A stretch of DNA of 64,000 bases, from assembly GCA_920105625.2 (NCBI GenBank), contig CAKKTE020000052.1:930001-994000 (forward strand), in the 5' to 3' direction. How positions within the stretch are numbered: the stretch's first letter is position 1; each line of letters starts with the position of its first letter. The notes under the pieces are model-generated. The model saw only the letters and a program-made list of their open reading frames with translations, made no database searches and was not told the DNA's origin. Shown here in pieces: positions 12,251-24,966 of the stretch. Both the position numbers and the translations under genes were made by a program. Source of the DNA: Clusia tigrina. Taxonomy: Eukaryota; Arthropoda; Insecta; Diptera; Clusiidae.

Positions 12251-13817
12251 AACTTCAAATGGCCCTAACTTCTATACGGTACGTCCTACACTTATCAAAG
12301 TTTGCAACATACAAATGCTTGTAACTGTTTACTGGAGCGTCATAAAACCTTGAAATTTTGTAACAATAAAGTACTCGAGCCTCTTGTCAATTTAAACTAT
12401 CGCTCAAAGGTATGCTACCCTTGAGGCTCAAATCAAACACTGATAAAACTTCCCACGGCCCTAACTTCTATACAGTATGTCCTACACCTATCAAAGTTTG
12501 CAACATACAAATGCTTGTAACTTTTTACTGGAGCGTCATAAAACCTTGAAATTTTGTAACAATAAAGTACTCGAGCCTCTTGTCAATTTAAGCTATCGCT
12601 CAAGTTATGCTACCCTTGAGTCCCGAATCAAACACTGATAAAACTTCAAATGGACCTAACTTCTATACGGTACGTCCTACACCTATCAAAGTTGGCAACA
12701 AACAAATGCTTGTAACTTTTTACTGGAGCGTCATAAAACCTTGAAACTTTGTAACAATAAAGACCTCGAGCCTCTTGTCAATTTAAGCTATCGCTCAAAG
12801 CTATGCTACCCTTGAGTCCCAAATCAAACAATGATAAAACTTCAAATGGCCCTAACTTCTATACGGTACGTCCTACACCTATCAAAGTTTGCAACATACA
12901 AATGCTTGTAACTTTTTACTGGAGCGTAATAAAACCTTCAAATTTTGTAACAATAAAGTACTCGAGCCTCTTCTCAATTTAAACTACCGCTCAAAGCTAT
13001 GCTACCCTTGAGTCCCAAATCAAACACTGATATAACTTCAAATGGCCCTGACTTCTATACGGTACGTCCTACACCTATCAAAGTTGGCAACATACAAATG
13101 CTTGAAACTTTTTACTGGAGCGTCATAAAACCTTGAAATTTTGTAACAATAAAGACCTCGAGCCTCTTGTGAATTTAAGCTATCGCTCAAAGCTATGCTA
13201 CCCTTGAGTCCCTAATCAAACAATGATAGAACTTCAAATGGCCCTAACTTCTATACGGTACGTCCTACACTTATCAAAGTTTGCAACATACAAATGCTTG
13301 TAACTTTTTACTGGAGCGTCATAAAACCTTGAAATTTTGTAACAATAAAGTACTCGAGCCTCTTGTCAATTTAAACTATCGCTCAAAGCTATGCTACCCT
13401 TGAGGCTCAAATCAAACACTGATAAAACTTCCCACGGCCCTAACTTCTATACAGTATGTCCTACACCTATCAAAGTTTGCAACATACAAATGCTTGTAAC
13501 TTTTTACTGGAGCGTCATAAAACCTTGAAATTTTGTAACAATAAAGTACTCGAGCCTCTTGTCAATTTAAGCTATCGCTCAAAGCTATGCTACCCTTGAG
13601 TCCCGAATCAAACACTGATAAAACTTCAAATGGACTTAACTTCTATACGGTACGTCCTACACCTATCAAAGTTGGCAACAAACAAATGCTTGTAACTTTT
13701 TACTGGAGCGTCATAAAACCTTGAAACTTTGTAACAATAAAGACATCGAGCCTCTTGTCAATTTAAGCTATCGCTCAAAGCTATGCTACCCCTGAGTCCC
13801 AAATCAAACAATGATAA
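12251..13817 (+). repeat. 1567-bp 8-monomer unit, copy 1
   Basis: It repeats immediately downstream at an offset of 1567, which is 8 x 196 minus one base (caagttatgc in place of caaagctatgc at 12601). The diagnostic gtaactgttt at 12321 recurs at 13888. The left boundary lies where aatgatag (12250) and aatgataa (13817) differ. The corresponding region of the other large-duplication copy, near 27.6-29.1 kb, holds only one 8-mer. Confidence 0.9.
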
Positions 13818-15384
13818 AACTTCAAATGGCCCTAACTTCTATACGGTACGTCCTACACTTATCAAAGTTTGCAACATACAAATGCTTGTAACTGTTTACT
13901 GGAGCGTCATAAAACCTTGAAATTTTGTAACAATAAAGTACTCGAGCCTCTTGTCAATTTAAACTATCGCTCAAAGCTATGCTACCCTTGAGGCTCAAAT
14001 CAAACACTGATAAAACTTCCCACGGCCCTAACTTCTATACAGTATGTCCTACACCTATCAAAGTTTGCAACATACAAATGCTTGTAACTTTTTACTGGAG
14101 CGTCATAAAACCTTGAAATTTTGTAACAATAAAGTACTCGAGCTTCTTGTCAATTTAAGCTATCGCTCAAGTTATGCTACCCTTGAGTCCCGAATCAAAC
14201 ACTGATAAAACTTCAAATGGACCTAACTTCTATACGGTACGTCCTACACCTATCAAAGTTGGCAACAAACAAATGCTTGTAACTTTTTACTGGAGCGTCA
14301 TAAAACCTTGAAACTTTGTAACAATAAAGACCTCGAGCCTCTTGTCAATTTAAGCTATCGCTCAAAGCTATGCTACCCTTGAGTCCCAAATCAAACAATG
14401 ATAAAACTTCAAATGGCCCTAACTTCTATACGGTACGTCCTACACCTATCAAAGTTTGCAACATACAAATGCTTGTAACTTTTTACTGGAGCGTAATAAA
14501 ACCTTCAATTTTTGTAACAATAAAGTACTCGAGCCTCTTCTAAATTTAAACTACCGCTCAAAGCTATGCTACCCTTGAGTCCCAAATCAAACACTGATAT
14601 AACTTCAAATGGCCCTGACTTCTATACGGTACGTCCTACACCTATCAAAGTTGGCAACATACAAATGCTTGAAACTTTTTACTGGAGCGCCATAAAACCT
14701 TGAAATTTTGTAACAATAAAGACCTCGAGCCTCTTGTGAATTTAAGCTATCGCTCAAAGCTATGCTACCCTTGAGTCCCTAATCAAACAATGATAGAACT
14801 TCAAATGGCCCTAACTTCTATACGGTACGTCCTACACTTATCAAAGTTTGCAACATACAAATGCTTGTAACTTTTTACTGGAGCGTCATAAAACCTTGAA
14901 ATTTTGTAACAATAAAGTACTCGAGCCTCTTGTCAATTTAAACTATCGCTCAAAGCTATGCTACCCTTGAGGCTCAAATCAAACACTGATAAAACTTCCC
15001 ACGGCCCTAACTTCTATACAGTATGTCCTACACCTATCAAAGTTTGCAACATACAAATGCTTGTAACTTTTTACTGGAGCGTCATAAAACCTTGAAATTT
15101 TGTAACAATAAAGTACTCGAGCCTCTTGTCAATTTAAGCTATCGCTCAAAGCTATGCTACCCTTGAGTCCCGAATCAAACACTGATAAAACTTCAAATGG
15201 ACTTAACTTCTATACGGTACGTCCTACACCTATCAAAGTTGGCAACAAACAAATGCTTGTAACTTTTTACTGGAGCGTCATAAAACCTTGAAACTTTGTA
15301 ACAATAAAGACATCGAGCCTCTTGTCAATTTAAGCTATCGCTCAAAGCTATGCTACCCTTGAGTCCCAAATCAAACAATGATAA
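13818..15384 (+). repeat. 1567-bp 8-monomer unit, copy 2
   Basis: This is the tandem partner of 12251-13817, with the same one-base-short caagttatgc near 14168 and the same caaatggacttaac variant near 15193 (partner near 13626). It ends where the sequence turns to cacctaacaac, while the first copy turned to cacttatcaaag. Isolated differences exist, for example ggagcgcc at about 14690 against ggagcgtc. Confidence 0.9.
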
Positions 15385-18331
15385 AACTTCAAATGGCCCT
15401 AACTTCTATACGGTACGTCCTACACCTAACAACATTTGCAACATACAAATGCTTGTAACTTTTCACTGGAGCGTCATAAAACCTTGAAAATTTGTAACAA
15501 TAAAGACCTCGAGCCTCTGTTCAATTTAAGCTATCGCTCAAAGCTATGCTACCCTTGAGTCCCAAATCAAACAATGATAAAACTTCAAATGGCCCTACCT
15601 TCTATGCGGTACGTCCTACACCTATCAAAGTTTGGAACAGACAAATGCTTGTAACTTTTTATTGTGGCGTTATAAAACTTTGAAATATTGTAACAATAAA
15701 GTACCCGAGCCTCTTGTCAATTTATGCTATCGCTCAAAGCTATGCTACCCTTGAGTCCCAAATCTAACACTGATAAAACTTCAAATGGCCCTAACTTCCA
15801 TACGGTACGTCCTACACCTATCAAAGTTTACAACATACAAATGCTTGTAAATTTTTACTGGAGCGTCATAAAACCTTGAAATTTTGTAACAATAAAGTAC
15901 TCGAGCCTCTTGTCAATTTAAGCTATAGCTCAAAGCTATGCTAACCTTGAGTCCCAAATCAAACACTGATAAAACTTCAAATGGCCCTAACTTCTACACG
16001 GTACGTCCTACACCTATCAAAGTTGGCAACATACAAATGCTTGTAACTTTTTACCGGAGCGTCATAAAACCTTGAAATTTTGTAACAATAAAGACCTCGA
16101 GCCTCTTGTCAATTTAAGCTATCGCTCAAAGCTATGCTACCCTTGAGTCCCAAATCAAACAATGATAGAACTTCAAATGGCCCTAACTTCTATACGGTAC
16201 GTCCTACACTTATCAAAGTTTGCAACATACAAATGCTTGTAACTTTTTACTGGAGCGTCATAAAACCTTGAAATTTTGTAACAATAATGACCTCGAGCCT
16301 CTTGTCAATTTAAGCTATCGCTCGAAGCTATGCCAACCTTGAGTCCCAAATCAAACAATGATTAAACTTCAAATGGCCCTAACTTCTATACGGTACGTCC
16401 TACACCTAACAAAGTTTGCAACATACAAATGCTTGTAACTTTTTACTGGAGCGTCATAGAACCTTGAAATTTTTTTACAATAAAGTACTCGAGCCTCTTC
16501 TCAATTTAAACAATCACTCAAAGCTATGCTACCCTTGAGTCCCAAATCAAACACTGATAAAACTTCAAATGGCCCTAACTTCTATACGGTACGTCCTACA
16601 CTTATCAAAGTTTGCAACATACAAATGCTTGTAACTTTTTACTGGAGCGTCATAAAACCTTGAAATTTTGTACCAATAAAGACCTCGAGCCTTTTGTCAA
16701 TTTAAGCTATCGCTCAAAGCTATCCTACCCTTGAGTCCCAAATCAAACAATGATAAAACTTCAAATGGCCCTAACTTCTATACGGTACGTCCTACACCTA
16801 TCAAAGTTTGGAACATACAAATTCTTGAAACTTTTTACTGGGGCGTCATAAAATCTGGAAATTTTGTAACAATAAAGACCTCGAGCCTCTGTTCAATTTA
16901 AGCTATCGCTCAAAGCTATGCTACCCTTAAGTCCCAAATCAAACAATGATAAAACTTCAAATGGCCCTAACTTCTGTACGGTACGTCCTACACCTGTCAA
17001 AGTTGGCAACATACAAATGCTTGTAACTTTTTACTGGAGCGTCATAAAACCTTGAAATTTTGTAACAATAAAGACCCCGAGCCTCTTGTCAATTTAAGCT
17101 ATCGCTCAAAGCTATGCTACCCTTGAGTCCCAAATCAAACAATGATAGAACTTCAAATGGCCCTAACTTCTATACGGTACGTCCTACACCTAACAAAGTT
17201 TGCAACATACAAATGCTTGTAACTTTTTACTGGAGCGTCATAAAACCTTGAAATTTTGTAACAATAAAGACCTCGAGCCTCTGTTCAATTTAAGCTATCG
17301 CTCAAAGCTACGCTACCCTTGAGTCCCAAATCAAACAATGATAAAACTTCAAATGGCCCTAACTTCTATACGGTACGTCCTACACCTATCAAAGTTTGCA
17401 ATATACAAATGCTTGTAACTTTTTACTGGAGCGTAATAAAACCTTCAAATTTTGTAAAAATAAAGTACTCGAGCCTCTTCTCAATTTAAACTATCGCTCA
17501 AAGCTATGCTACCCTTGAGTCCCAAATCAAACACTGATATAACTTCAAAAGGCCCTAACTTCTATACGGTACGTCCTACACCTATCAAAGTTGGCAACAT
17601 ACAAATGCTTGTAACTTTTTATTGGAGCGTCATAAAACCTTGAAATTTTGTAACAATAAAGACCTCGAGCCTCTTGTCAATTTAAGCTATCGCTCAAAGC
17701 TATGCTACCCTTGAGTCCCTAATCAAACAATGATAGAACTTCAAATGGCCCTAACTTCTATACGGTACGTCCTACACTTATCAAAGTTTGCAACATACAA
17801 ATGCTTGTAACTTTTTACTGGAGCGTCATAAAACCTTGAAATTGTGTAACAATAAAGTACTCGAGCCTCTTGTCAATTTAAACTATCGCTCAAAGCTATG
17901 CTACCCTTGAGGCTCAAATCAAACACTGATAAAACTTCCCACGGCCCTAACTTCTATACAGTATGTCCTACACCTATCAAAGTTTGCAACATACAAATGC
18001 TTGTAACTTTTTACTGGAGCGTCATAACACCTTGAAATTTTGTAACAATAAACTACTCGAGCCTCTTGTCAATTTAAGCTATCGCTCAAAGCTATGCTAC
18101 CCTTGAGTCCCGAATCAAACACTGATAAAACTTCAAATGGACCTAACTTCTATACGGTACGTCCTACACCTATCAAAGTTGGCAACAAACAAATGCTTGT
18201 AACTTTTTACTGGAGCGTCATAAAACCTTGAAACTTTGTAACAATAAAGACCTCGAGCCTCTTGTCAATTTAAGCTATCGCTCAAAGCTATGCTACCCTT
18301 GAGTCCCAAATCAAACAATGATAAAACTTCA

Positions 18332-19430
18332 AATTGCCCTACCTTCTATGCGGTACGTCCTACACCTATCAAAGTTTGGAACAGACAAATGCTTGTAACT
18401 TTTTATTGGGGCGTTATAAAACTTTGAAATTTTGTAACATTAAAGTACCCGAGCCTCTTGTCAATTTATGCTATCGCTCAAAGCTATGCTACCCTTGAGT
18501 CCCAAATCAAACACTGATAAAACTTCCCACGGCCCTAACTTCTATACAGTACGTCCTACACCTATCAAAGTTTACAACATACAAATGCTTGTAAATTTTT
18601 ACTGGAGCGTCATAAAACCTTGAAATTTTGTAACAATAAAGTACTCGAGCCTCTTGTCAATTTAAACTATCGGTCAAAGCTATGCTACCCTTGAGTCCCG
18701 AATCAAACACTGATAAAACTTCAAATGGCCCTAACTTCTATACGGTACGTCCTACACCTGTCAAAGTTGGCAACATACAAATGCTTGTAACTTTTTACTG
18801 GATCGTCATAAAACCTTGAAATTTTGTAACAATAAAGACCCCGAGCCTCTTGTCAATTTAAGCTATCGCTCAAAGCTATGCTACCCTTGAGTCCCAAATC
18901 AAACAATGATAGAACTTCAAATGGCCCTAACTTCTATACGGTACGTCCTACACCTAACAAAGTTTGCAACATACAAATGCTTGTAACTTTTTACTGGAGC
19001 GTCATAAAACCTTGAAATTTTGTAACAATAAAGACCTCGAGCCTCTGTTCAATTTAAGCTATCGTTCAAAGCTATGCTACCCTTGCGTCCCAAATCAAAC
19101 AATGATAAAACTTCAAATGGCCCTAACTTCTATACGGTACGTCCTACACCTATCAAAGTTTGCAACATACAAATGCTTGTAACTTTTTACTGGAGCGTAA
19201 TAAAACCTTCAAATTTTGTAACAATAAAGTACTCGAGCCTCTTCTCAATTTAAACTATCGCTCAAAGATATGCTACCCTTGAGTCCCAAATCAAACACTG
19301 ATATAACTTCAAATGGCTCTAACTTCTACACGGTACGTCCTACACCTATCAAAGTTGGCAACATACAAATGCTTGTAACTTTTTACCGGAGCGTCATAAA
19401 ACCTTGAAATTTTGTAACAATAAAGACCTC
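18332..19430 (+). repeat. Bridge of about six monomers between the two large-duplication copies
   Basis: From 18469 the bases match 9651 onward at an offset of 8818 (45 monomers minus 2), and the whole bridge matches 24.83-25.93 kb at an offset of 6498. The rare gtaacattaaagtaccc near 18435 also occurs near 24933, tying these two more closely to each other than to the 9.6 kb copy. At about 19430 the homology switches to the block that starts near 2710. Confidence 0.85.
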
Positions 19431-20945
19431 GAGCCTCTTGTCAATTTAAGCTATCGCTCAGAGCTATGCTACCTTTGAGTCCCAAATCAAACACTGATAA
19501 AACTTCAAATGGCCCTAATTTCTATACGGTACTTCCTACAACTATCAAAGTTTGCAATATACAAATGCTTGTAACTTTTTACTGGAGCGTCATAAAACCT
19601 TGAAATTTTGTAACAATAAAGTACTCGAGACTCTTGTCAATTTAAACTATCGATCAAAGCTATGCTACCCTTGAGTCCCGAATCAAACACTGATATAACT
19701 TCAAATGGCCCTAACTTCTATACGGTACGTCCTACACCTATCAAAGTTGGCAACATACAAATGCTTGTAACTTTTTACTGGAGCGTCATAAAACCTTGAA
19801 ATTTTGTAACAATAAAGACCTCGAGCCTCTTGTCAATTTAAGCTATCGCTCAAAGCTATGCTACCCTTGAGTCCCAAATCAAACAATGATAGAACTTCAA
19901 ATGGCCCTAACTTCTATACGGTACGTAGTACACTCATCAACGTTTGCAACATACAAATGTTGTAACTTTTTACTGGAGCGTCATAAAACCTTGAAATTTT
20001 GTAACAATAAAGTACTCGAGCCTCTTGTCAATTTAAGCTATCGCTCAAAGCTATGCTACCCTTGAGACTCAAATCAAACACTGATAAAACTTCCCACGGC
20101 CCTAACTTCTATACAGTATGTCCTACACCTATCAAAGTTTGCAACATACAATTGCTTGTAACTTTTTACTGGAGCTTCATAAAACCTTGAAATTTTGTAA
20201 CAATAAAGTACTCGAGCCTCTTGTCAATTTAAGCTATCGCTCAATGCTATGCTACCCTTGAGTCCCGAATCAAACACTGATAAAACTTCAAATGGCCCTA
20301 ACTTCTATACGGTACGTCCTACACCTAACAAACTTTGCAACATACAAATGCTTGTAACTTTTTACTGGAGCGTCATAAAACCTTGAAATTTTGTAACAAT
20401 AAAGACCTCGAGCCTCTGTTCAATTTAAGCTATCGCTCAAAGCTATGCTACCCTTGAGTCCCAAATCAAACAATGATAAAACTTCAAATGGCCCTAACTT
20501 CTATACGGTACGTCCTACACCTATCAAAGTTGGCAACAAACAAATGCTTGTAACTTTTTACTGGAGCGTCATAAAACCTTGAAACTTTGTAACAATAAAG
20601 ACCTCGAGCCTCTTGTCAATTTAAGCTATCGCTCAAACCTATGCTACCCTTGAGTCTCAAATTAAACACTGATAAAACTTCCCACGGCCCTAACTTCTAT
20701 ACAGTACGTCCTACACCTATCAAAGTTTGCAATATACAAATGCTTGTAACTTTTTACTGGAGCGTCATAAAACCTTGAAATTTTGTAACAATAAAGTACT
20801 CGAACCTCTTGTCAATTTCAGCTATCGCCCAAAGCTATGCTACCCTTGAGTCCCAAATCAAACACTGATAAAACTTCAAATGGCCCTAATTTCCATACGG
20901 TACTTCCTACAACTATCAAAGTTTGCAACATACAAATGCTTGTAA

Positions 20946-21009
20946 CTTTTTACTGGAGCTTAATAAAACCTTTAAACCTTTTTACCGGAGCGTCGTAAAA
21001 CCTTGAAAT
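20946..21009 (+). repeat. 32-bp tandem duplication in a monomer, third occurrence
   Basis: This is the same event as at 4227 and 6806, with the same mismatched halves, 16719 bp from the first. It shows that the duplication predates the large segmental copying. Confidence 0.9.
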
Positions 21010-21988
21010 TTTGTAAATATAAAGACCTCGAGCCTCTCGTCAATTTAAGCTATCGCTCAAAGCTATGCTACCCTTGAGTCTCAAATCAAACACTGATAAA
21101 ACCTCCCACGGCCCTAACTTCTATACAGTACGTCCTACACCTATCAAAGTTTGCAATATACAAATGCTTGTAACTTTTTACTGGAGCGTCATAAAACCTT
21201 GAAATTTTGTAACAATAAAGTACTCGAGCCTCTTTTCAATTTAAACTATCGGTCAAAGCTATGCTACCCTTGAGTCCCAAATCAAACACTGATATAACTT
21301 CAAATGGCCCTAACTTCTATACGGTACGTCCTACACCTATCAAAGTTGGCAACATACAAATGCTTGAAACTTTTTACTGGAGCGTCATAAAACCTTGAAA
21401 TTTTGTAACAATAAAGACCTCGAGCCTCTTGTGAATTTCAGCTATCGCTCAAAGCTATGCTACCCTTGAGTCCCTAATCAAACAATGATAGAACTTCAAA
21501 TGGCCCTAACTTCTATACGGTACGTCCTACACTTATCAAAGTTTGCAACATACAAATGCTTGTAACTTTTTACTGGAGCGTCATAAAACCTTGAAATTTT
21601 GTAACAATAAAGTACTCGAGCCTCTTGTCAATTTAAACTATCGCTCAAAGCTATGCTACCCTTGAGGCTCAAATCAAACACTGATAAAACTTCCCACGGC
21701 CCTAACTTCTATACAGTATGTCCTACACCTATCAAAGTTTGCAACATACAAATGCTTGTATTTTTTACTGGAGCGTCATAAAACCTTGAAATTTTGTAAC
21801 AATAAAGTACTCGAGCCTCTTCTCAATTTAAGCTATCGCTCAAAGCTATGCTACCCTTGAGTCCCGAATCAAACACTGATAAAACTTCAAATGGACCTAA
21901 CTTCTATACGGTACGTCCTACACCTATCAAAGTTGGCAACAAACAAATGCTTGTAACTTTTTACTGGAGCGTCATAAAACCTTGAAAA

Positions 21989-23360
21989 TTTGTAACAATA
22001 AAGACCTCGAGCCTCTTGTCAATTTAAGCTAGCGCTCAAAGCTATGCTACCCTTGAGTCCCAAATCAAACAATGATAAAACTTCAAATGGCCCTAACTTC
22101 TATACGGTACGTCCTACACCTAACAACATTTGCAACATACAAATGCTTGTAACTTTTCACTGGAGCGTCATAAAACCTTGAAAATTTGTAACAATAAAGA
22201 CCTCGAGCCTCTGTTCAATTTAAGCTATCGCTCAAAGCTATGCTACCCTTGAGTCCCAAATCAAACAATGATAAAACTTCAAATTGCCCTACCTTCTATG
22301 CGGTACGTCCTACACCTATCAAAGTTTGGAACAGACAAATGCTTGTAACTTTTTATTGGGGCGTTATAAAACTTTGATATTTTGTAACAATAAAGTACCC
22401 GAGCCTCTTGTCAATTTATGCTATCGCTCAAAGCTATGCTACCCTTGAGTCCCAAATCAAACACTGAAAAAACTTCCCACGGCCATAACTTCTATACAGT
22501 ACGTCCTACACCTATCAAAGTTTGCAATATACAAATGCTTGTAACTTTTTACTGGAGCGTCATAAAACCTTGAAATTTTGTAACAATAAAGTACTCGAGC
22601 CTCTTGTAAATTTAAACTATCGGTCAAAGCTATGCTACCCTTGAGTCCCGAATCAAACACTGATAAAACTTCAAATGGCCCTAACTTCTATACGGTACGT
22701 CCTACACCTGTCAAAGTTGGCAATATACAAATGCTTGTAACTTTTTACTGGAGCGTCATAAAACCTTGAAATTTTGTAACAATAAAGACCCCGAGCCTCT
22801 TGTCAATTTAAGCTATCGCTCAAAGCTATGCTACCCTTGAGTCCCAAATCAAACAATGATAGAACTTCAAATGGCCCTAACTTCTATACGGTACGTCCTA
22901 CACCTAACAAAGTTTGCAACATACAAATGCTTGTAACTTTTTACTGGAGCGTCATAAAACCTTGAAATTTTGTAACAATAAAGACCTCGAGCCTCTGTTC
23001 AATTTAAGATATCGCTCAAAGCTATGCTACCCTTGAGTCCCAAATCAAACAATGATAAAACTTCAAATGGCCCTGACTTCTATACGGTACGTCCTACACC
23101 TATCAAAGTTTGCAACATACAAATGCTTGTAACTTTTTACTGGAGCGTAATAAAACCTTCAAATTTTGTAACAATAAAGTACTCGAGCCTCTTCTCAATT
23201 TAAACTATCGCTCAAAGCTATGCTACCCTTGAGTCCCAAATCAAACACTGATATAACTTCAAATGGCCCTAACTTCTATACGGTACGTCCTACACCTATC
23301 AAAGTTGGCAACATACAAATGCTTGTAACTTTTTACTGGAGCGTCATAAAACCTTGAAAT
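21989..23360 (+). repeat. 1372-bp 7-monomer unit, copy 1
   Basis: It is exactly 7 x 196 and recurs from 23361. Tags are tagcgctcaaag at 22030 and 23402, ttgatattttg near 22374 and 23746, and the cactgaaaaaacttccc variant near 22462 and 23834. The left edge is where cttgaaaattt (21981) meets cttgaaatttt (23353). Confidence 0.9.
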
Positions 23361-24160
23361 TTTGTAACAATAAAGACCTCGAGCCTCTTGTCAATTTAAG
23401 CTAGCGCTCAAAGCTATGCTACCCTTGAGTCCCAAATCAAACAATGATAAAACTTCAAATGGCCCTAACTTCTATACGGTACGTCCTACACCTAACAACA
23501 TTTGCAACATACAAATGCTTGTAACTTTTCACTGGAGCGTCATAAAACCTTGAAAATTTGTAACAATAAAGACCTCGAGCCTCTGTTCAATTTAAGCTAT
23601 CGCTCAAAGCTATGCTACCCTTGAGTCCCAAATCAAACAATGATAAAACTTCAAATTGCCCTACCTTCTATGCGGTACGTCCTACACCTATCAAAGTTTG
23701 GAACAGACAAATGCTTGTAACTTTTTATTGGGGCGTTATAAAACTTTGATATTTTGTAACAATAAAGTACCCGAGCCTCTTGTCAATTTATGCTATCGCT
23801 CAAAGCTATGCTACCCTTGAGTCCCAAATCAAACACTGAAAAAACTTCCCACGGCCATAACTTCTATACAGTACGTCCTACACCTATCAAAGTTTGCAAT
23901 ATACAAATGCTTGTAACTTTTTACTGGAGCGTCATAAAACCTTGAAATTTTGTAACAATAAAGTACTCGAGCCTCTTGTAAATTTAAACTATCGGTCAAA
24001 GCTATGCTACCCTTGAGTCCCGAATCAAACACTGATAAAACTTCAAATGGCCCTAACTTCTATACGGTACGTCCTACACCTGTCAAAGTTGGCAATATAC
24101 AAATGCTTGTAACTTTTTACTGGAGCGTCATAAAACCTTGAAATTTTGTAACAATAAAGA
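23361..24160 (+). repeat. 1372-bp 7-monomer unit, partial copy 2
   Basis: It matches 21989-22788 at an offset of 1372, then switches near 24160. There aaagacctcgagcctctg replaces aaagaccccgagcctctt, and the alignment jumps forward by one monomer (offset 1176). The incomplete second copy is what one would expect if a later exchange removed one monomer. Confidence 0.85.
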
Positions 24161-24966
24161 CCTCGAGCCTCTGTTCAATTTAAGATATCGCTCAAAGCTA
24201 TGCTACCCTTGAGTCCCAAATCAAACAATGATAAAACTTCAAATGGCCCTGACTTCTATACGGTACGTCCTACACCTATCAAAGTTTGCAACATACAAAT
24301 GCTTGTAACTTTTTACTGGAGCGTAATAAAACCTTCAAATTTTGTAACAATAAAGTACTCGAGCCTCTTGTCAATTTAAGCTATCGCTCAAAGCTAAGCT
24401 ACCCTTGAGTCCCGAATCAAACACTGATAAAACTACAAATGGACCTAACTTCTATACGGTACGTCCTACACCTATCAAAGTTGGCAACAAACAAATGCTT
24501 GTAACTTTTTACTGGAGCGTCATAAAACCTTGAAACTTTGTAACAATAAAGACCTCGAGCCTCTTGTCAATTTAAGCTATCGCTCAAAGCTATGCTACCC
24601 TTGAGTCCCAAATCAAACAATGATAAAACTTCAAATGGCCCTAACTTCTATACGGTACGTACTACACCTAGCAACATTTGCAACATACAAATGCTTGTAA
24701 CTTTTCACTGGAGCGTCATAAAACCTTGAAAATTTGTAACAATAAAGACCTCGAGCCTCTGTTCAATTTAAGCTATCGCTCAAAGCTATGCTACCCTTGA
24801 GTCCCAAATCAAACAATGATAAAACTTCAAATGGCCCTACCTTCTATGCGGTACGTCCTACACCTATCAAAGTTTGGAACAGACAAATGCTTGTAACTTT
24901 TTATTGGGGCGTTATAAAACTTTGAAATTTTGTAACATTAAAGTACCCGAGCCTCTTGTCAATTTA
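24161..24966 (+). repeat. Mosaic stretch of about four monomers between X' and Y'
   Basis: Ordinary 196-bp monomers. Bases near 24161-24360 follow the 22.98-23.18 kb pattern. Bases near 24370-24560 resemble 18.07-18.27 kb (caaatggacctaac, aaactttgtaac). Bases near 24600-24960 resemble 15.4-15.7 and 29.1-29.4 kb (acaacatttgc, ctatgcggtac). Private changes such as aagctaagctacc near 24392 and cctagcaacatttg near 24667 are seen only here. Confidence 0.75.

Larger units (their letters stand above)
9651..18331 (+). repeat. Block Y, first copy of the large segmental duplication (right half)
   Basis: Bases 9651 to about 13817 match 24967 to about 29133 at a constant offset of 15316, tested at ttgcgtccc (about 10265), the aaatttttttac run (10981), ttgaatctc (about 11246) and caagttatgc (12601). 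Bases about 15188 to 18331 match 28937-32081 at an offset of 13749, tested at aaatctggaa (16851 and 30600) and ttgtgtaac (about 17843). The offset change of 1567 equals the extra 8-mer at 13818-15384. Homology stops just after caaattgccct near 18332. Confidence 0.92.
19430..23360 (+). repeat. Block X', second copy of the 2.7-6.7 kb landscape
   Basis: The offset from 2710 onward is 16719, checked at gagctatgct (2742 and 19461) and at the rearranged monomer with the 32-bp duplication (4241 and 20960). It holds one 13-mer unit where the left landscape has two. In its right half several variants, such as aatttaagatatcgc near 23002, match the second left copy (8863) rather than the first. The 16719 offset is 85 monomers plus 59 bp, explained by two 32-bp duplications minus small deletions in between. 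Confidence 0.9.
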
